DNA of 36,535 nt, from contig JAOAGY010000024.1 in assembly GCA_026415505.1 (NCBI GenBank), forward strand, positions 1 to 36,535. Reading direction: 5' to 3'. The notes under the pieces are model-generated. The model was not told the origin of the DNA. It worked only from the letters and a program-made list of their open reading frames with translations, and made no database searches. Numbering within the stretch: the first letter of the stretch is position 1; the number at the start of each line of letters is the position of its first letter. Source of the stretch: Chlorobiota bacterium. GTDB taxonomy: Bacteria > Bacteroidota > Ignavibacteria > Kapaibacteriales > NICIL-2. The position numbers and the translations under genes are program-made. Below, one piece after another: positions 8,755 through 16,306 of this stretch.

Positions 8755-9719
8755 TCCGGTGGAGCGTTGTACTGGTGGTGACGGTGATCGTCGCAAGTGT
8801 GACGAGTGCTGCAGGCGATGCACCATTGCTCCCGCTGATGATCGAGGGCAAAGGCGAGGTCGGTCAAGCACGCCTACGTTGGACGAAAAGTCCCTCGCCC
8901 AGTGTGTGGGGCTATGAAATCGCACGCTCGCTGTCTCCGCACGACTCGGCACTGACGATCGTTTCGCTCGAAGTCGTCACCGACACGACGTTCGTCGAAA
9001 CGCTGCCGCTGGCGAGCGTGCCGGTGGCGTACTGGTACCGCATTCGTGCTGTCGATCGGCAGGGCAATCGCGGCACGTGGAGTTTGCCGGTGCGTGTCGT
9101 TCTGCCGGATGTCGTTCCGCCGCAGCGTCCGCAATTGGAGGAAGCCATTCCTGGCGATGGTGTCATCACGCTGCGCTGGTCGCAACCGCAGCCCGAAAGC
9201 GATGTCGCCGGCTTCTCGATTCTCCGCCGTGACGACGACGGCAACGACGTGCCGCTGACACCGACGGGATTGCCCGCGACGGCACGCACATTCACCGATT
9301 CGAGCGTCCGTGCCGGCGTGCTCTACACGTATGCAGTCGTCGCCTACGACAGCGCAGGGAATCGCTCGAAACCCTCGCGGCGCATCTCGGCAAAATGTTA
9401 CGACCTGCGCACACCGCCCGTGCCGGAAGTGGATACGCTCATCGTCACTGCCGACGGTGTGACGGTCACGTGGCACTACGTCGGCTATGTTGCCGAAGGA
9501 ACCGTCGCAGTGGTCGAGCGCAGCACCGACGGTGAATCATTTTCGCCGATCAGTCCGTTACTGCCGGCGGCGACAACAACTCGCTATACCGACGGCGGTG
9601 CCGAAATCACCGAAGCGTACTACTACCGCATCGTTCTGCGCTCGCCTGCCGGCGTGTACGGCAAGCCGTCGCTGGCACGCGCCAGTGCCGCTGCGCGGCG
9701 CACGCAACAACGGCGATAG
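8751..9719 (+). CDS. Secreted protein with three fibronectin type III domains
   Basis: This 322-aa protein has a signal peptide (MIRWSVVLVVTVIVASVTSAAG). Three fibronectin type III modules follow at about residues 34-118, 122-214 and 221-310. Each shows the hallmark W in strand B (LRWTK, LRWSQ, VTWHY), a mid-domain partner phrase (GYEIARSL, GFSILRRDD, VAVVERSTD) and the YxYxV/I tyrosine pattern (YWYRIRAVDRQGN, YTYAVVAYDSAGN, YYYRIVLRS). It ends in a basic tail without a CTD. ATG 8751 overlaps the preceding TGA and is preceded by GGGGAGG, a strong Shine-Dalgarno that fixes the start. FN3 modules serve adhesion or act as spacers at the surface. Pairing with a TANFOR-like gene suggests one envelope-associated unit. 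Confidence 0.85.
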   Translation: MIRWSVVLVVTVIVASVTSAAGDAPLLPLMIEGKGEVGQARLRWTKSPSPSVWGYEIARSLSPHDSALTIVSLEVVTDTTFVETLPLASVPVAYWYRIRAVDRQGNRGTWSLPVRVVLPDVVPPQRPQLEEAIPGDGVITLRWSQPQPESDVAGFSILRRDDDGNDVPLTPTGLPATARTFTDSSVRAGVLYTYAVVAYDSAGNRSKPSRRISAKCYDLRTPPVPEVDTLIVTADGVTVTWHYVGYVAEGTVAVVERSTDGESFSPISPLLPAATTTRYTDGGAEITEAYYYRIVLRSPAGVYGKPSLARASAAARRTQQRR

Positions 9720-9777
9720 TTTTTCGTCCGGATTTGTGCAGTTGTGCGGGAATGTTCAACTTCTTTTGGAGGATGCT

Positions 9778-11169
9778 ATGGTGATCCATGCGACGCGATT
9801 TGTGACACTGTTTCTTCTCCTTGCCGCATTGCTGAAAGCACAAATTCCCTTCACAGCCCTCAAGGGCTTGGGCGCAGCAAAAGGATTTGCTGGAGCGACG
9901 ACGATGCCATCGGCGCTCGGTGCCCCGCTCGATCCGAACACCGCCGCCGATGGCAAAGCGATGATGTGGATGTACGCCTTCCCACAAAACGGTCAAATCA
10001 CCGGTGCACAGGTTGTCCAACCGATGGAGAACTCGTTCCAAGCGAGTCAATTGAGCAATACCGACACGACCAATCTGCCGATCTATGTCAACGCCGAACC
10101 GCTGCCGGACGAGCTCATCGACAGCGACAGCGCCATGGCAATCATTTCCGCCAATGCCGTGTATCAAAACTGGATGGCGATGCACCAGGTCGAGCAAGTG
10201 CTCCTGTTGGCAGGGCGAGTCAACGAAGAATGGGCACAGCTCCCGATGATGTTGCCGCCGGCAGGTACCCCGGCATGGGTTTTTATCGCAAGCGAGAGAG
10301 CCGATAAGCAGCTGATCTGCTGGTGCGGCGCCGATGGCAACGGCAGCGGATGCATGAGCATCGATCCGAACGCACGGTTTTCTGCGCACGACGGATTGGG
10401 GTCTGCCCAAGGTGCAGTAAGTACCACCGAGCATCCATGTTTGGTCAGCGGGATGGGCACTGATACAAACGGACTGGCGCGCGCGTGGATGTATATTTTC
10501 CCCGCCGGTGATTCGATCGTCGGAGCTTACACCTCGATCGTGTCGGAAGGTGTGTACTCTTCGTCGCGCATGCCGGTCGAAGACACCACCAGCGATCTAC
10601 CGCTCTACTTCCGCGCCAATCCGTTCCAAAGTGGCTGGATCAACAGCACCACAGCAATGGAGCGCATCCGGCAAACTGAAGGGTATCGCAACGTTGTGCA
10701 GCAATTTCAGCTTGATACAATTATGCTTGTCGGTGGTCGCCTTCGACCCGATGGCGCAGCGGTCGTTGGTCAACCAGTCGGAACAGCAATTTGGCTGTTC
10801 TACGCAGTCGCACGCAATGAGAACGGCCATACAGCACGGTTGGGATGCTGGTGTAATCTGGAAGAAAGCTCACAGCCGTTTGCTACGTGTTTCAGTCAGA
10901 TCAACAGTACGCCCGAAGCAACGGTCAATGCATCGCTTGTCCTTTTGCCGAATCCTGCCAGCGATGGTGTCCTTGTGCGGACAAGCGACGATCGTCCCAT
11001 CGAGCGTGTGACACTCTACGACATGCACGGGCGCGCACATTCGGTGCCACTGCTCAGCTACGGCTCGAATGCATGGCTCGATGTGCAGATGCTTTCGACG
11101 GGCAGTTACGTGGTTGTTGCGGAATCAGGTGGTAAACTCCAGCGGCAGTTGCTGCACGTGGTGCGGTAA
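9778..11169 (+). CDS. T9SS cargo protein with duplicated CWC-containing module and type A sorting domain
   Basis: This is a 463-aa exported protein. The signal peptide is MVIHATRFVTLFLLLAALLKA-Q. Two homologous modules follow, residues 60-192 and 234-371. Both have a WMY-FP opening, a TD-LP-Y--A-P segment, an AM--I helix, LL/LVGGR, a P-GTP/A-W-F strand and a closing CWC motif (C181-W-C183 with C192; C357-W-C359 with C371). Residues 386-463 form a T9SS type A-like C-terminal domain (LVLLPNPASDGVLVRT, VTLYDMHGRA, LSTGSYVVVAESGGK). The protein should cross the outer membrane through SprA and be anchored or released. ATG 9778 is preceded by GGAGG seven bases upstream; earlier in-frame starts overlap the previous gene and would bury the signal peptide. 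The module function is unknown. Confidence 0.85.
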   Translation: MVIHATRFVTLFLLLAALLKAQIPFTALKGLGAAKGFAGATTMPSALGAPLDPNTAADGKAMMWMYAFPQNGQITGAQVVQPMENSFQASQLSNTDTTNLPIYVNAEPLPDELIDSDSAMAIISANAVYQNWMAMHQVEQVLLLAGRVNEEWAQLPMMLPPAGTPAWVFIASERADKQLICWCGADGNGSGCMSIDPNARFSAHDGLGSAQGAVSTTEHPCLVSGMGTDTNGLARAWMYIFPAGDSIVGAYTSIVSEGVYSSSRMPVEDTTSDLPLYFRANPFQSGWINSTTAMERIRQTEGYRNVVQQFQLDTIMLVGGRLRPDGAAVVGQPVGTAIWLFYAVARNENGHTARLGCWCNLEESSQPFATCFSQINSTPEATVNASLVLLPNPASDGVLVRTSDDRPIERVTLYDMHGRAHSVPLLSYGSNAWLDVQMLSTGSYVVVAESGGKLQRQLLHVVR

Positions 11170-11178
11170 ACTCCCGCA

Positions 11179-13335
11179 TTACTGCGCAACAGCAAGCGAG
11201 GTCGAATCGCGGTTGGCGGGTGCCGAGCGTAGCGCCCGCCAACATTGTTCGAAATCGGCGATGACCTCTGCAACGAACGACTCCCACAGTGCATCGGCAC
11301 AAGAACGGAGGTGTTCCTCCCACACCGTCACCAACAGCGACCAGGCGCTTTCTTCGTCGAGCGAGCGCCGGACGCTTTGAAGGGCTGGCAGTAGCTGCGC
11401 CGTACAGCGCGCGACGACAGGCGAGAACCAATCCTCGCTGTCCTGTGTCGCAGCCGCAGCGCGGTTTTGCTGGAGCATCTTCAGTTCGCTCTGTACGACG
11501 ACCATGTGTTTGAGCAGCTCGCTGAGTTCGTTCTGGAGAGGCAGTGTGCTATCAATAAGCTCCGGCGCATCGTGTGGGACATCGTGAGCCTTGGCTCGTG
11601 CATGCAGCTCTGCCATGCGGGTGCGACATTCAGCCAATTGCCGTTGGAGCGCAGCAATCCGGGCGTCCAGCTCTTGTAACTCGGACTGGCGTTGATGAAC
11701 ACGGCGCCGCAACTCTTCACGAACGCGGTCGTAGAGTCCGGGCACAGACGCCGCTACTATGTGCTGCTCGCGATGGTCGAGCTCTCGCCAGAGTTTGACG
11801 CCGACGCCGCGCAACTTCCGTTCGACGTTGGCAAAGATGCTCTCGACAACAGCGCGCGCACCGTATCGCTCTGCGCCCACCAGGTCTGGCTCGATGGCAA
11901 GCCACCAATTGATTGCCAGTGATCGTGCCTGCGGAATAGTCAAACTCGGTACACTCGCGACATGCTCGACAAGTGAGCTTTCAGCAGTCTGCCAGAGCAT
12001 GCGTCCGTACTGGCGGAGCAGTGGACGAATGCGATTCCACCACAAGTGCAGCGTGTAGTAGAATCGCATCTCGTGCGTCCGCAGCCCAGCCGAGGAACGA
12101 ACAGCACTTCCGAGCATCGCAGCAGTAGCGATGCGGTCATCGAAGCGAAGCGAGCCGTTGTTTCCGATGACAAGGTTGCCGAAATCGAGTCCCCGCTGGC
12201 TCCAACGATGCAGCACGTCGGACAGTGCCGTGTCGTTGGGCGCAGCCGACAATGACGCTGCACTACTGCTTTTCCACGCCAGCCACTGGTAATTGCTGTC
12301 GCCGCGGGTGATCGCGTCGCAGAGTTCTTCGATGCGCTCGATTGAAAACTCGCCTGCGAGGGTTCCATTGAGCACCCGCCTCCGCAAGTGGACCGGTGCG
12401 GTAGTCCGCAGCAGTACGAATGTCCAGCCGCTGTTCCGCTGCTGCGGCGTCCATTCGATGATTGCTTCCAGACGGTCGCTGTCCATCGCAGCACGCAGCT
12501 GGTCGTTCCACCACCGCTCGATATGAGCTGTGGGAATCATCACCAGCGCTTTGCCACCGGGGTGGAGCAATTGCCAGCACGCCTCCAGATAGCCTTCTGT
12601 TGCAGCATCGGCAATAGCGACGATACGGTCGAACCGGAGCGAGGACTTCGCGCACGCATTGAACGATTCAGCCAGTGCAATTGGCACCGACATCGAAGCA
12701 GCCGTCGCGAGCATACGAACGATCGCTTCGTGACGACGGTCGCAATCGGCGATCGTAAAACGAACTGCGGGCGCCGCTGGTGGTGAGAAGGTTCCGAGAA
12801 GTGCCGTCATGTTCCACAACAACGAGCTATACACGCTGCCGCATTCGAGCAGCGATGCCCACGGTGGCGGCTGAAGCAGTCGGTATGCCAGCAACGGAAC
12901 CGACGGCGGAAGTCCTCGCCGTTCCAGTTCGACACGGGCGACATAATCGGCGACACCGGCGGCGAATGCCGACGGTTCGAGTGTCCGGAGAGCTGTCACT
13001 GCTTGTACCGCCTGGCGTATCCGTTGCGGTTCGTAGGGCTGACCGCATGCGCGGACACCGAATTGCCAAGCGGTTGCAACCCCGCTCAAGCGCTCGTCGG
13101 AGCCGCTCAGCCGAGCAAGCGCACCGGCGATGTTGCCGGCGATTGCTGCCAGCGATTGCCGGTGCGGTGGCAAGCGGTCGAAGCGATGCAACGTCAGGAG
13201 TGCGAGCGTGTGGAAAAGCGGTACAAAAGTGCCCTCTCGCTCGCCGTCGGCAAAGCATTCATGCACATGGAAACACACCTCGGCAATGCGCTCAGGGCGC
13301 ACCATTCCAAGCCGTGATCGGCTCTCCGGTGACAT
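11179..13335 (-). CDS. N6-adenine methyltransferase-like protein lacking the catalytic motif, with C-terminal coiled coil
   Basis: This 718-aa protein has no signal peptide. The middle resembles the methyltransferase core of type I restriction HsdM subunits. LLECGSVYSS (162-171) stands where DPxCGSG is expected, VRFTIADCDRRHEAIVRML (191-209) matches the acidic-loop and helix region, FDRIVAIADAATEG (235-248) stands where fDxIvxNPPF should be, and LLHPGGKALVMIPTAHI--WWNDQLR (256-281) with DRLEAIIEWTP----SGWTFVLLR matches the following strands. The NPPF/DPPY tetrad is absent, so methylation is unlikely. Residues 535-625 form a long heptad-rich coiled coil. No specificity (HsdS) or HsdR gene is adjacent. 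ATG 13335 was chosen because GGAAG lies six bases upstream; an upstream in-frame start at 13479 would run into the preceding terminator. The fold assignment is inference. Confidence 0.7.
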   Translation of the reverse strand: MSPESRSRLGMVRPERIAEVCFHVHECFADGEREGTFVPLFHTLALLTLHRFDRLPPHRQSLAAIAGNIAGALARLSGSDERLSGVATAWQFGVRACGQPYEPQRIRQAVQAVTALRTLEPSAFAAGVADYVARVELERRGLPPSVPLLAYRLLQPPPWASLLECGSVYSSLLWNMTALLGTFSPPAAPAVRFTIADCDRRHEAIVRMLATAASMSVPIALAESFNACAKSSLRFDRIVAIADAATEGYLEACWQLLHPGGKALVMIPTAHIERWWNDQLRAAMDSDRLEAIIEWTPQQRNSGWTFVLLRTTAPVHLRRRVLNGTLAGEFSIERIEELCDAITRGDSNYQWLAWKSSSAASLSAAPNDTALSDVLHRWSQRGLDFGNLVIGNNGSLRFDDRIATAAMLGSAVRSSAGLRTHEMRFYYTLHLWWNRIRPLLRQYGRMLWQTAESSLVEHVASVPSLTIPQARSLAINWWLAIEPDLVGAERYGARAVVESIFANVERKLRGVGVKLWRELDHREQHIVAASVPGLYDRVREELRRRVHQRQSELQELDARIAALQRQLAECRTRMAELHARAKAHDVPHDAPELIDSTLPLQNELSELLKHMVVVQSELKMLQQNRAAAATQDSEDWFSPVVARCTAQLLPALQSVRRSLDEESAWSLLVTVWEEHLRSCADALWESFVAEVIADFEQCWRALRSAPANRDSTSLAVAQ

Positions 13336-13460
13336 CGTCACTTCCGCGGGTTGATTGGCTGGTTGTCGCAACGTGCGGTATGCTGCCTCCCGCACGCAAG
13401 TGCAATTTACTGCACAACGCCTCGACCGTGCAAAAAATTTTTTCCACCGTCGGGCAAACG

Positions 13461-13494
13461 AAAAAATGGCGCACGGCAACAGCCGCCGTGCGCC
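13461..13494 (-). terminator. Rho-independent terminator of the TonB receptor gene
   Basis: A perfect 10-bp inverted repeat (GGCGCACGGC at 13468-13477 and GCCGTGCGCC at 13485-13494) encloses a 7-base loop. Read on the minus strand the hairpin is followed, after one A, by six T residues (13466-13461). It starts 26 bases past the stop of the receptor gene and precedes the next minus-strand gene, so it should separate the two transcripts. Confidence 0.88.
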
Positions 13495-13519
13495 GCTGAC
13501 TCACCGCATGGCGATGATG

Positions 13520-15703
13520 TTACCATCGCTGCTGGATACCGACCCTCACCATTGCATTGCGCGGCAAACCCGGCTCGATGTAGGCTGCTCCAGCGCTCGT
13601 GATGTCCGGATTGATCCACACACTGGCGACGTACCGCTCATCGCTAAGATTCATCCCGCGTACTTCGGCAACGAGCGTTGTCCCGTCGAGCAGCGGCTGA
13701 CGATACTGTACGCCAGCGTCGAAGACGGTGTAGGCAGGCACCCGATACCGGTTTCGATCGTCGGCGTAGTAACTACCGACATGGCGCATTTCGATCTCGA
13801 ACCGGAGCCGATCAAACCAGCGTGGTTGATACTGCACGCGCAGTGTCGCAAAAACATCCGGCACACCCGGCATCGCATTCCCCGAAAGGTCGGCTGTTTT
13901 GCCGTCGAGAGCAGGGTTGTAGCTTGCCTGCGTGTAGATCGAGTCAATGACGTACTCGGCAAGACGTGTTCGCATCACCGTGACAGCTCCGAGTACGGCA
14001 ATGCCTTCGGCAAAGTCGCTCCGAAAGCCGAGTTCGATGCCGATACGTTCGGTGCGCCCTGCCGGAAGATAGAACCGCCCTCCTCGGTACGGGATCAGAT
14101 CGTTCCACGTGCGGATGAAGTATGCAGCGACGTCGTAACTGAGCGTCCGCAGTAGCCCGTCGCCGACGAAGAGAATGTGTTTGACGCCGATTTCGTACGT
14201 CTCCGATCGGATCGCATCGAGCAATGGATTGATCGCGCGCACGGTATCCTCGCCGAAGACACTCGCCGGATCGGTTTCGTTACCAGCGGGAATTTCGACG
14301 CCTCGTCCATAGTTGACGTACACGCTCGCCAGTTCAGCGAGCCGGTATGTGATGCCCACTTTCGGCGATAGCTGGGCGAAGGTGCGACGATCGTTGAGTC
14401 GCGGATTGAGAAAGTCGCCGTAGTAGTAGGTGAGCCAATCGTGGCGTAGCCCTACGACGATGCTCCACGCACCGATTGTCAGTTCGTCTTGCAGGAAAAC
14501 GCCGGTATTCTCGGCACCTTCGCGTTTATTGGTTTGAAGCGGACCGCGCCCGCCGGTTGTCAGGTCGTAGCGATAGAACAGAATCGCACCGTCTTGATAT
14601 TGCTCGTCGGCGCCAAGGAGCAATCGGTTGCGCGCGGTCTCGCCGAGAGCCGACGTCAGGCTATACGTGGCACTGCCGCCGACGTGGTAGCGCGTAAAGT
14701 CGCGGAATGTATTTCGCTCGGAGCGTTGGAGAAACTTCGGCTGGGCGAACAGTTGCACCATCAATTCTCCCTCTCCGATGCCCTGTTCGAGCCGGATGCC
14801 GATCCGTCCGAGCCGGTTCGACCGTCGTTCGTCGCGGGCAACATAGGTGGGGTTGTACACTGCCGGATCGTCTTGCGCCTTCTGCGGATTGGTCTGGAAT
14901 TCCGCTTCTGTCAACGGACCAGGAATGCGGAACGTATTCGATGCACCGACGACGAACATCCCTAACCTTGTCCGCTCGGCGAGGTGGGCGACTGCACCAG
15001 CGGTGAGCTGAAAATTCGACGAATGCGAGTGCTCTCGCCAGCCATCGAACGATGTGTTGGTGAGGTTGGCATAGACCACACCGTCGGCACCAAGCGGTGC
15101 TGCCAGACGTGCTGCCGTCCGCAGAAAGCCGAACGAACCGCCGGTGACTTCCGCTACAGCATAGCGGGAGCCGAACGCCGGTACTGTCGATAGCTGCACG
15201 ACGCCGCCGGATGCATTTCCCCACAACGCCGAGGCATTGGAGCGGAGCACTTCGATAGTCTGTGTGGCACCCAAATCGAGCAGATCGAATGCGGTGCGTC
15301 CGTCGGGTTCGGTTTCGGGAAAGCCGTCGATGTAAAACCGTACTCCCCGCGATGTCCCGGCGTTGGATCGCTCACCAGCGCCGCGTGCACCGAAGCCGCG
15401 AATGAGCACCCGCACGTCGTGGTTACCTGTGCGCGATTGCACGAGCGCGCCCGGCACCAGCGACAGTGCCTCGTCCAAGCCGTAGTTGCGGTTGAGTCGA
15501 AACTGCTCTTGTGGTACGACGGTCGTCGCCAGCGGCACTTCGAGGTTGTACTCCGGTTGACGCATCGCGACGACTGTCACCGCTGCTGCGTTGTACTGGA
15601 GCGTGTCGCGAGCACCGATGGACGATTTCTGCTGCGCAGCGGCTGGAAGAAGAACGGCGATCAGTGCTACTGCATGCCAAATGAGTGTGCAATAGTTTCG
15701 CAT
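13520..15703 (-). CDS. TonB-dependent outer-membrane receptor
   Basis: This is a 727-aa outer-membrane active transporter. The signal peptide is MRNYCTLIWHAVALIAVLLPAAA-Q. An N-terminal plug of roughly 150 residues shows the family order: AVTVVAM start, LDEALSLVPGALVQSR, VLIRGFGARGAGERS, VRFYIDGFPETEPDGRT, then LDLGATQTIEVLRSNASALWGNASGGVVQLST. The rest is alternating aromatic and polar beta strands of a 22-stranded barrel, and the protein ends in an aromatic residue (QQRW), as outer-membrane barrels do. The substrate is not readable; ferric siderophores or other large nutrients are usual. ATG 15703 was chosen because the signal peptide begins there; an in-frame ATG lies at 15730. Neither has a strong ribosome binding site. 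A small membrane protein gene lies 142 bp upstream in the same direction. Confidence 0.92.
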   Translation of the reverse strand: MRNYCTLIWHAVALIAVLLPAAAQQKSSIGARDTLQYNAAAVTVVAMRQPEYNLEVPLATTVVPQEQFRLNRNYGLDEALSLVPGALVQSRTGNHDVRVLIRGFGARGAGERSNAGTSRGVRFYIDGFPETEPDGRTAFDLLDLGATQTIEVLRSNASALWGNASGGVVQLSTVPAFGSRYAVAEVTGGSFGFLRTAARLAAPLGADGVVYANLTNTSFDGWREHSHSSNFQLTAGAVAHLAERTRLGMFVVGASNTFRIPGPLTEAEFQTNPQKAQDDPAVYNPTYVARDERRSNRLGRIGIRLEQGIGEGELMVQLFAQPKFLQRSERNTFRDFTRYHVGGSATYSLTSALGETARNRLLLGADEQYQDGAILFYRYDLTTGGRGPLQTNKREGAENTGVFLQDELTIGAWSIVVGLRHDWLTYYYGDFLNPRLNDRRTFAQLSPKVGITYRLAELASVYVNYGRGVEIPAGNETDPASVFGEDTVRAINPLLDAIRSETYEIGVKHILFVGDGLLRTLSYDVAAYFIRTWNDLIPYRGGRFYLPAGRTERIGIELGFRSDFAEGIAVLGAVTVMRTRLAEYVIDSIYTQASYNPALDGKTADLSGNAMPGVPDVFATLRVQYQPRWFDRLRFEIEMRHVGSYYADDRNRYRVPAYTVFDAGVQYRQPLLDGTTLVAEVRGMNLSDERYVASVWINPDITSAGAAYIEPGLPRNAMVRVGIQQRW

Positions 15704-15845
15704 CGTTTCAGTGTTGGGAAAGTGGAACATATTCGATGGTCGGCGTGCTACTCTGGCGACACCGAATTCTTTCGATGCACCAGAGCAGATAAACGTGCGT
15801 ACCAGCCGACCGGCAGTACGCGCTTGCAAGCGGAAGGGGAAGTTC

Positions 15846-16223
15846 CTACGACGGCAGACGCGGAGGAACGAACGGAGGCGAAGAGTAGCCGTCCAGCGGT
15901 ATCGGCGCGTGAAGAATCGGTGTTTCTGCGCGGAACTGTTGCACCGATACCGATGATTGTTGCAGGGGCAGCGTATAGGCGACGCTGCGTTCGACGATTG
16001 TGATCAGCGAGAGCGCTCCCTCGGCTTGTCCGTGCTGGGCATCGGACATTTCGTGCACGTACCGTGCACCGGCGAATGGGTTGGTCGAGCCGAGTTCGTC
16101 AGGGCAGAAGTAGAGAACGATGTCCTGCTTCTCGACAAAGTAGAGGCACCACATCACCAGCAGGCTCTGCGAGTAGAGCAGAAACGCTGCGGTCACAATT
16201 GTGTGGAAGACTATCCGAAGCAT
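15846..16223 (-). CDS. Small membrane-anchored protein upstream of the TonB receptor gene
   Basis: This 125-aa protein has one hydrophobic segment at residues 5-25 (VFHTIVTAAFLLYSQSLLVMW), then YFVEKQDIVLYFCPDELGS, a mildly hydrophobic LSLITIVERSVAY stretch, and a proline-rich tail (PIPLDGYSSPPFVPPRLPS). The codon pattern is coherent and the composition protein-like. The segment after the anchor recalls, loosely, small Bacteroidota proteins with a YI--LC-N----C-GKC-L signature found near TonB receptors, but here only C40 is kept. That comparison is from memory and weak. Position and orientation suggest co-expression with the receptor. The start ATG 16223 lies only 83 bp from the divergent gene at 16307, so both promoters share a short region. 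Confidence 0.6.
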   Translation of the reverse strand: MLRIVFHTIVTAAFLLYSQSLLVMWCLYFVEKQDIVLYFCPDELGSTNPFAGARYVHEMSDAQHGQAEGALSLITIVERSVAYTLPLQQSSVSVQQFRAETPILHAPIPLDGYSSPPFVPPRLPS

Positions 16224-16242
16224 CGCCAGCGAAATTAGCTTT

Positions 16243-16269
16243 TTTGCAAAGCAAAGCTCGCTATATTTG
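16243..16269 (+). promoter_or_regulatory. Putative Bacteroidota-type promoter (TTTG / TAnnTTTG)
   Basis: TATATTTG at 16262-16269 matches the TAnnTTTG -7 element of the Bacteroidota primary sigma factor. TTTG at 16243-16246 could be the upstream element, with a 15-base spacer that is shorter than the usual 19-21. The -7 site lies 37 bases before the start of the beta-propeller gene. This is a motif match only. Confidence 0.35.
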
Positions 16270-16306
16270 TCCGCCTCGTTTTTTCACCATCGCAACACTT
16301 GCTGGT

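Noticed and set aside
9487-9777. Extended N-terminus for the duplicated CTD cargo
   Set aside because: It would overlap the FN3 gene by over 200 bp and place the signal peptide near residue 100. The GGAGG-supported ATG at 9778 fits better.
11162-11186. Hairpin across the two convergent stop codons (GCGGTAA pairing with TTACTGC through one wobble)
   Set aside because: About seven pairs, no T tract on either side, and its sequence is partly forced by the two stops. Too weak to call a terminator.
16064-16306. Extended N-terminus for the beta-propeller protein
   Set aside because: The extension is R/S-rich, overlaps the divergent small gene and puts the signal peptide internal. ATG 16307 is preferred.
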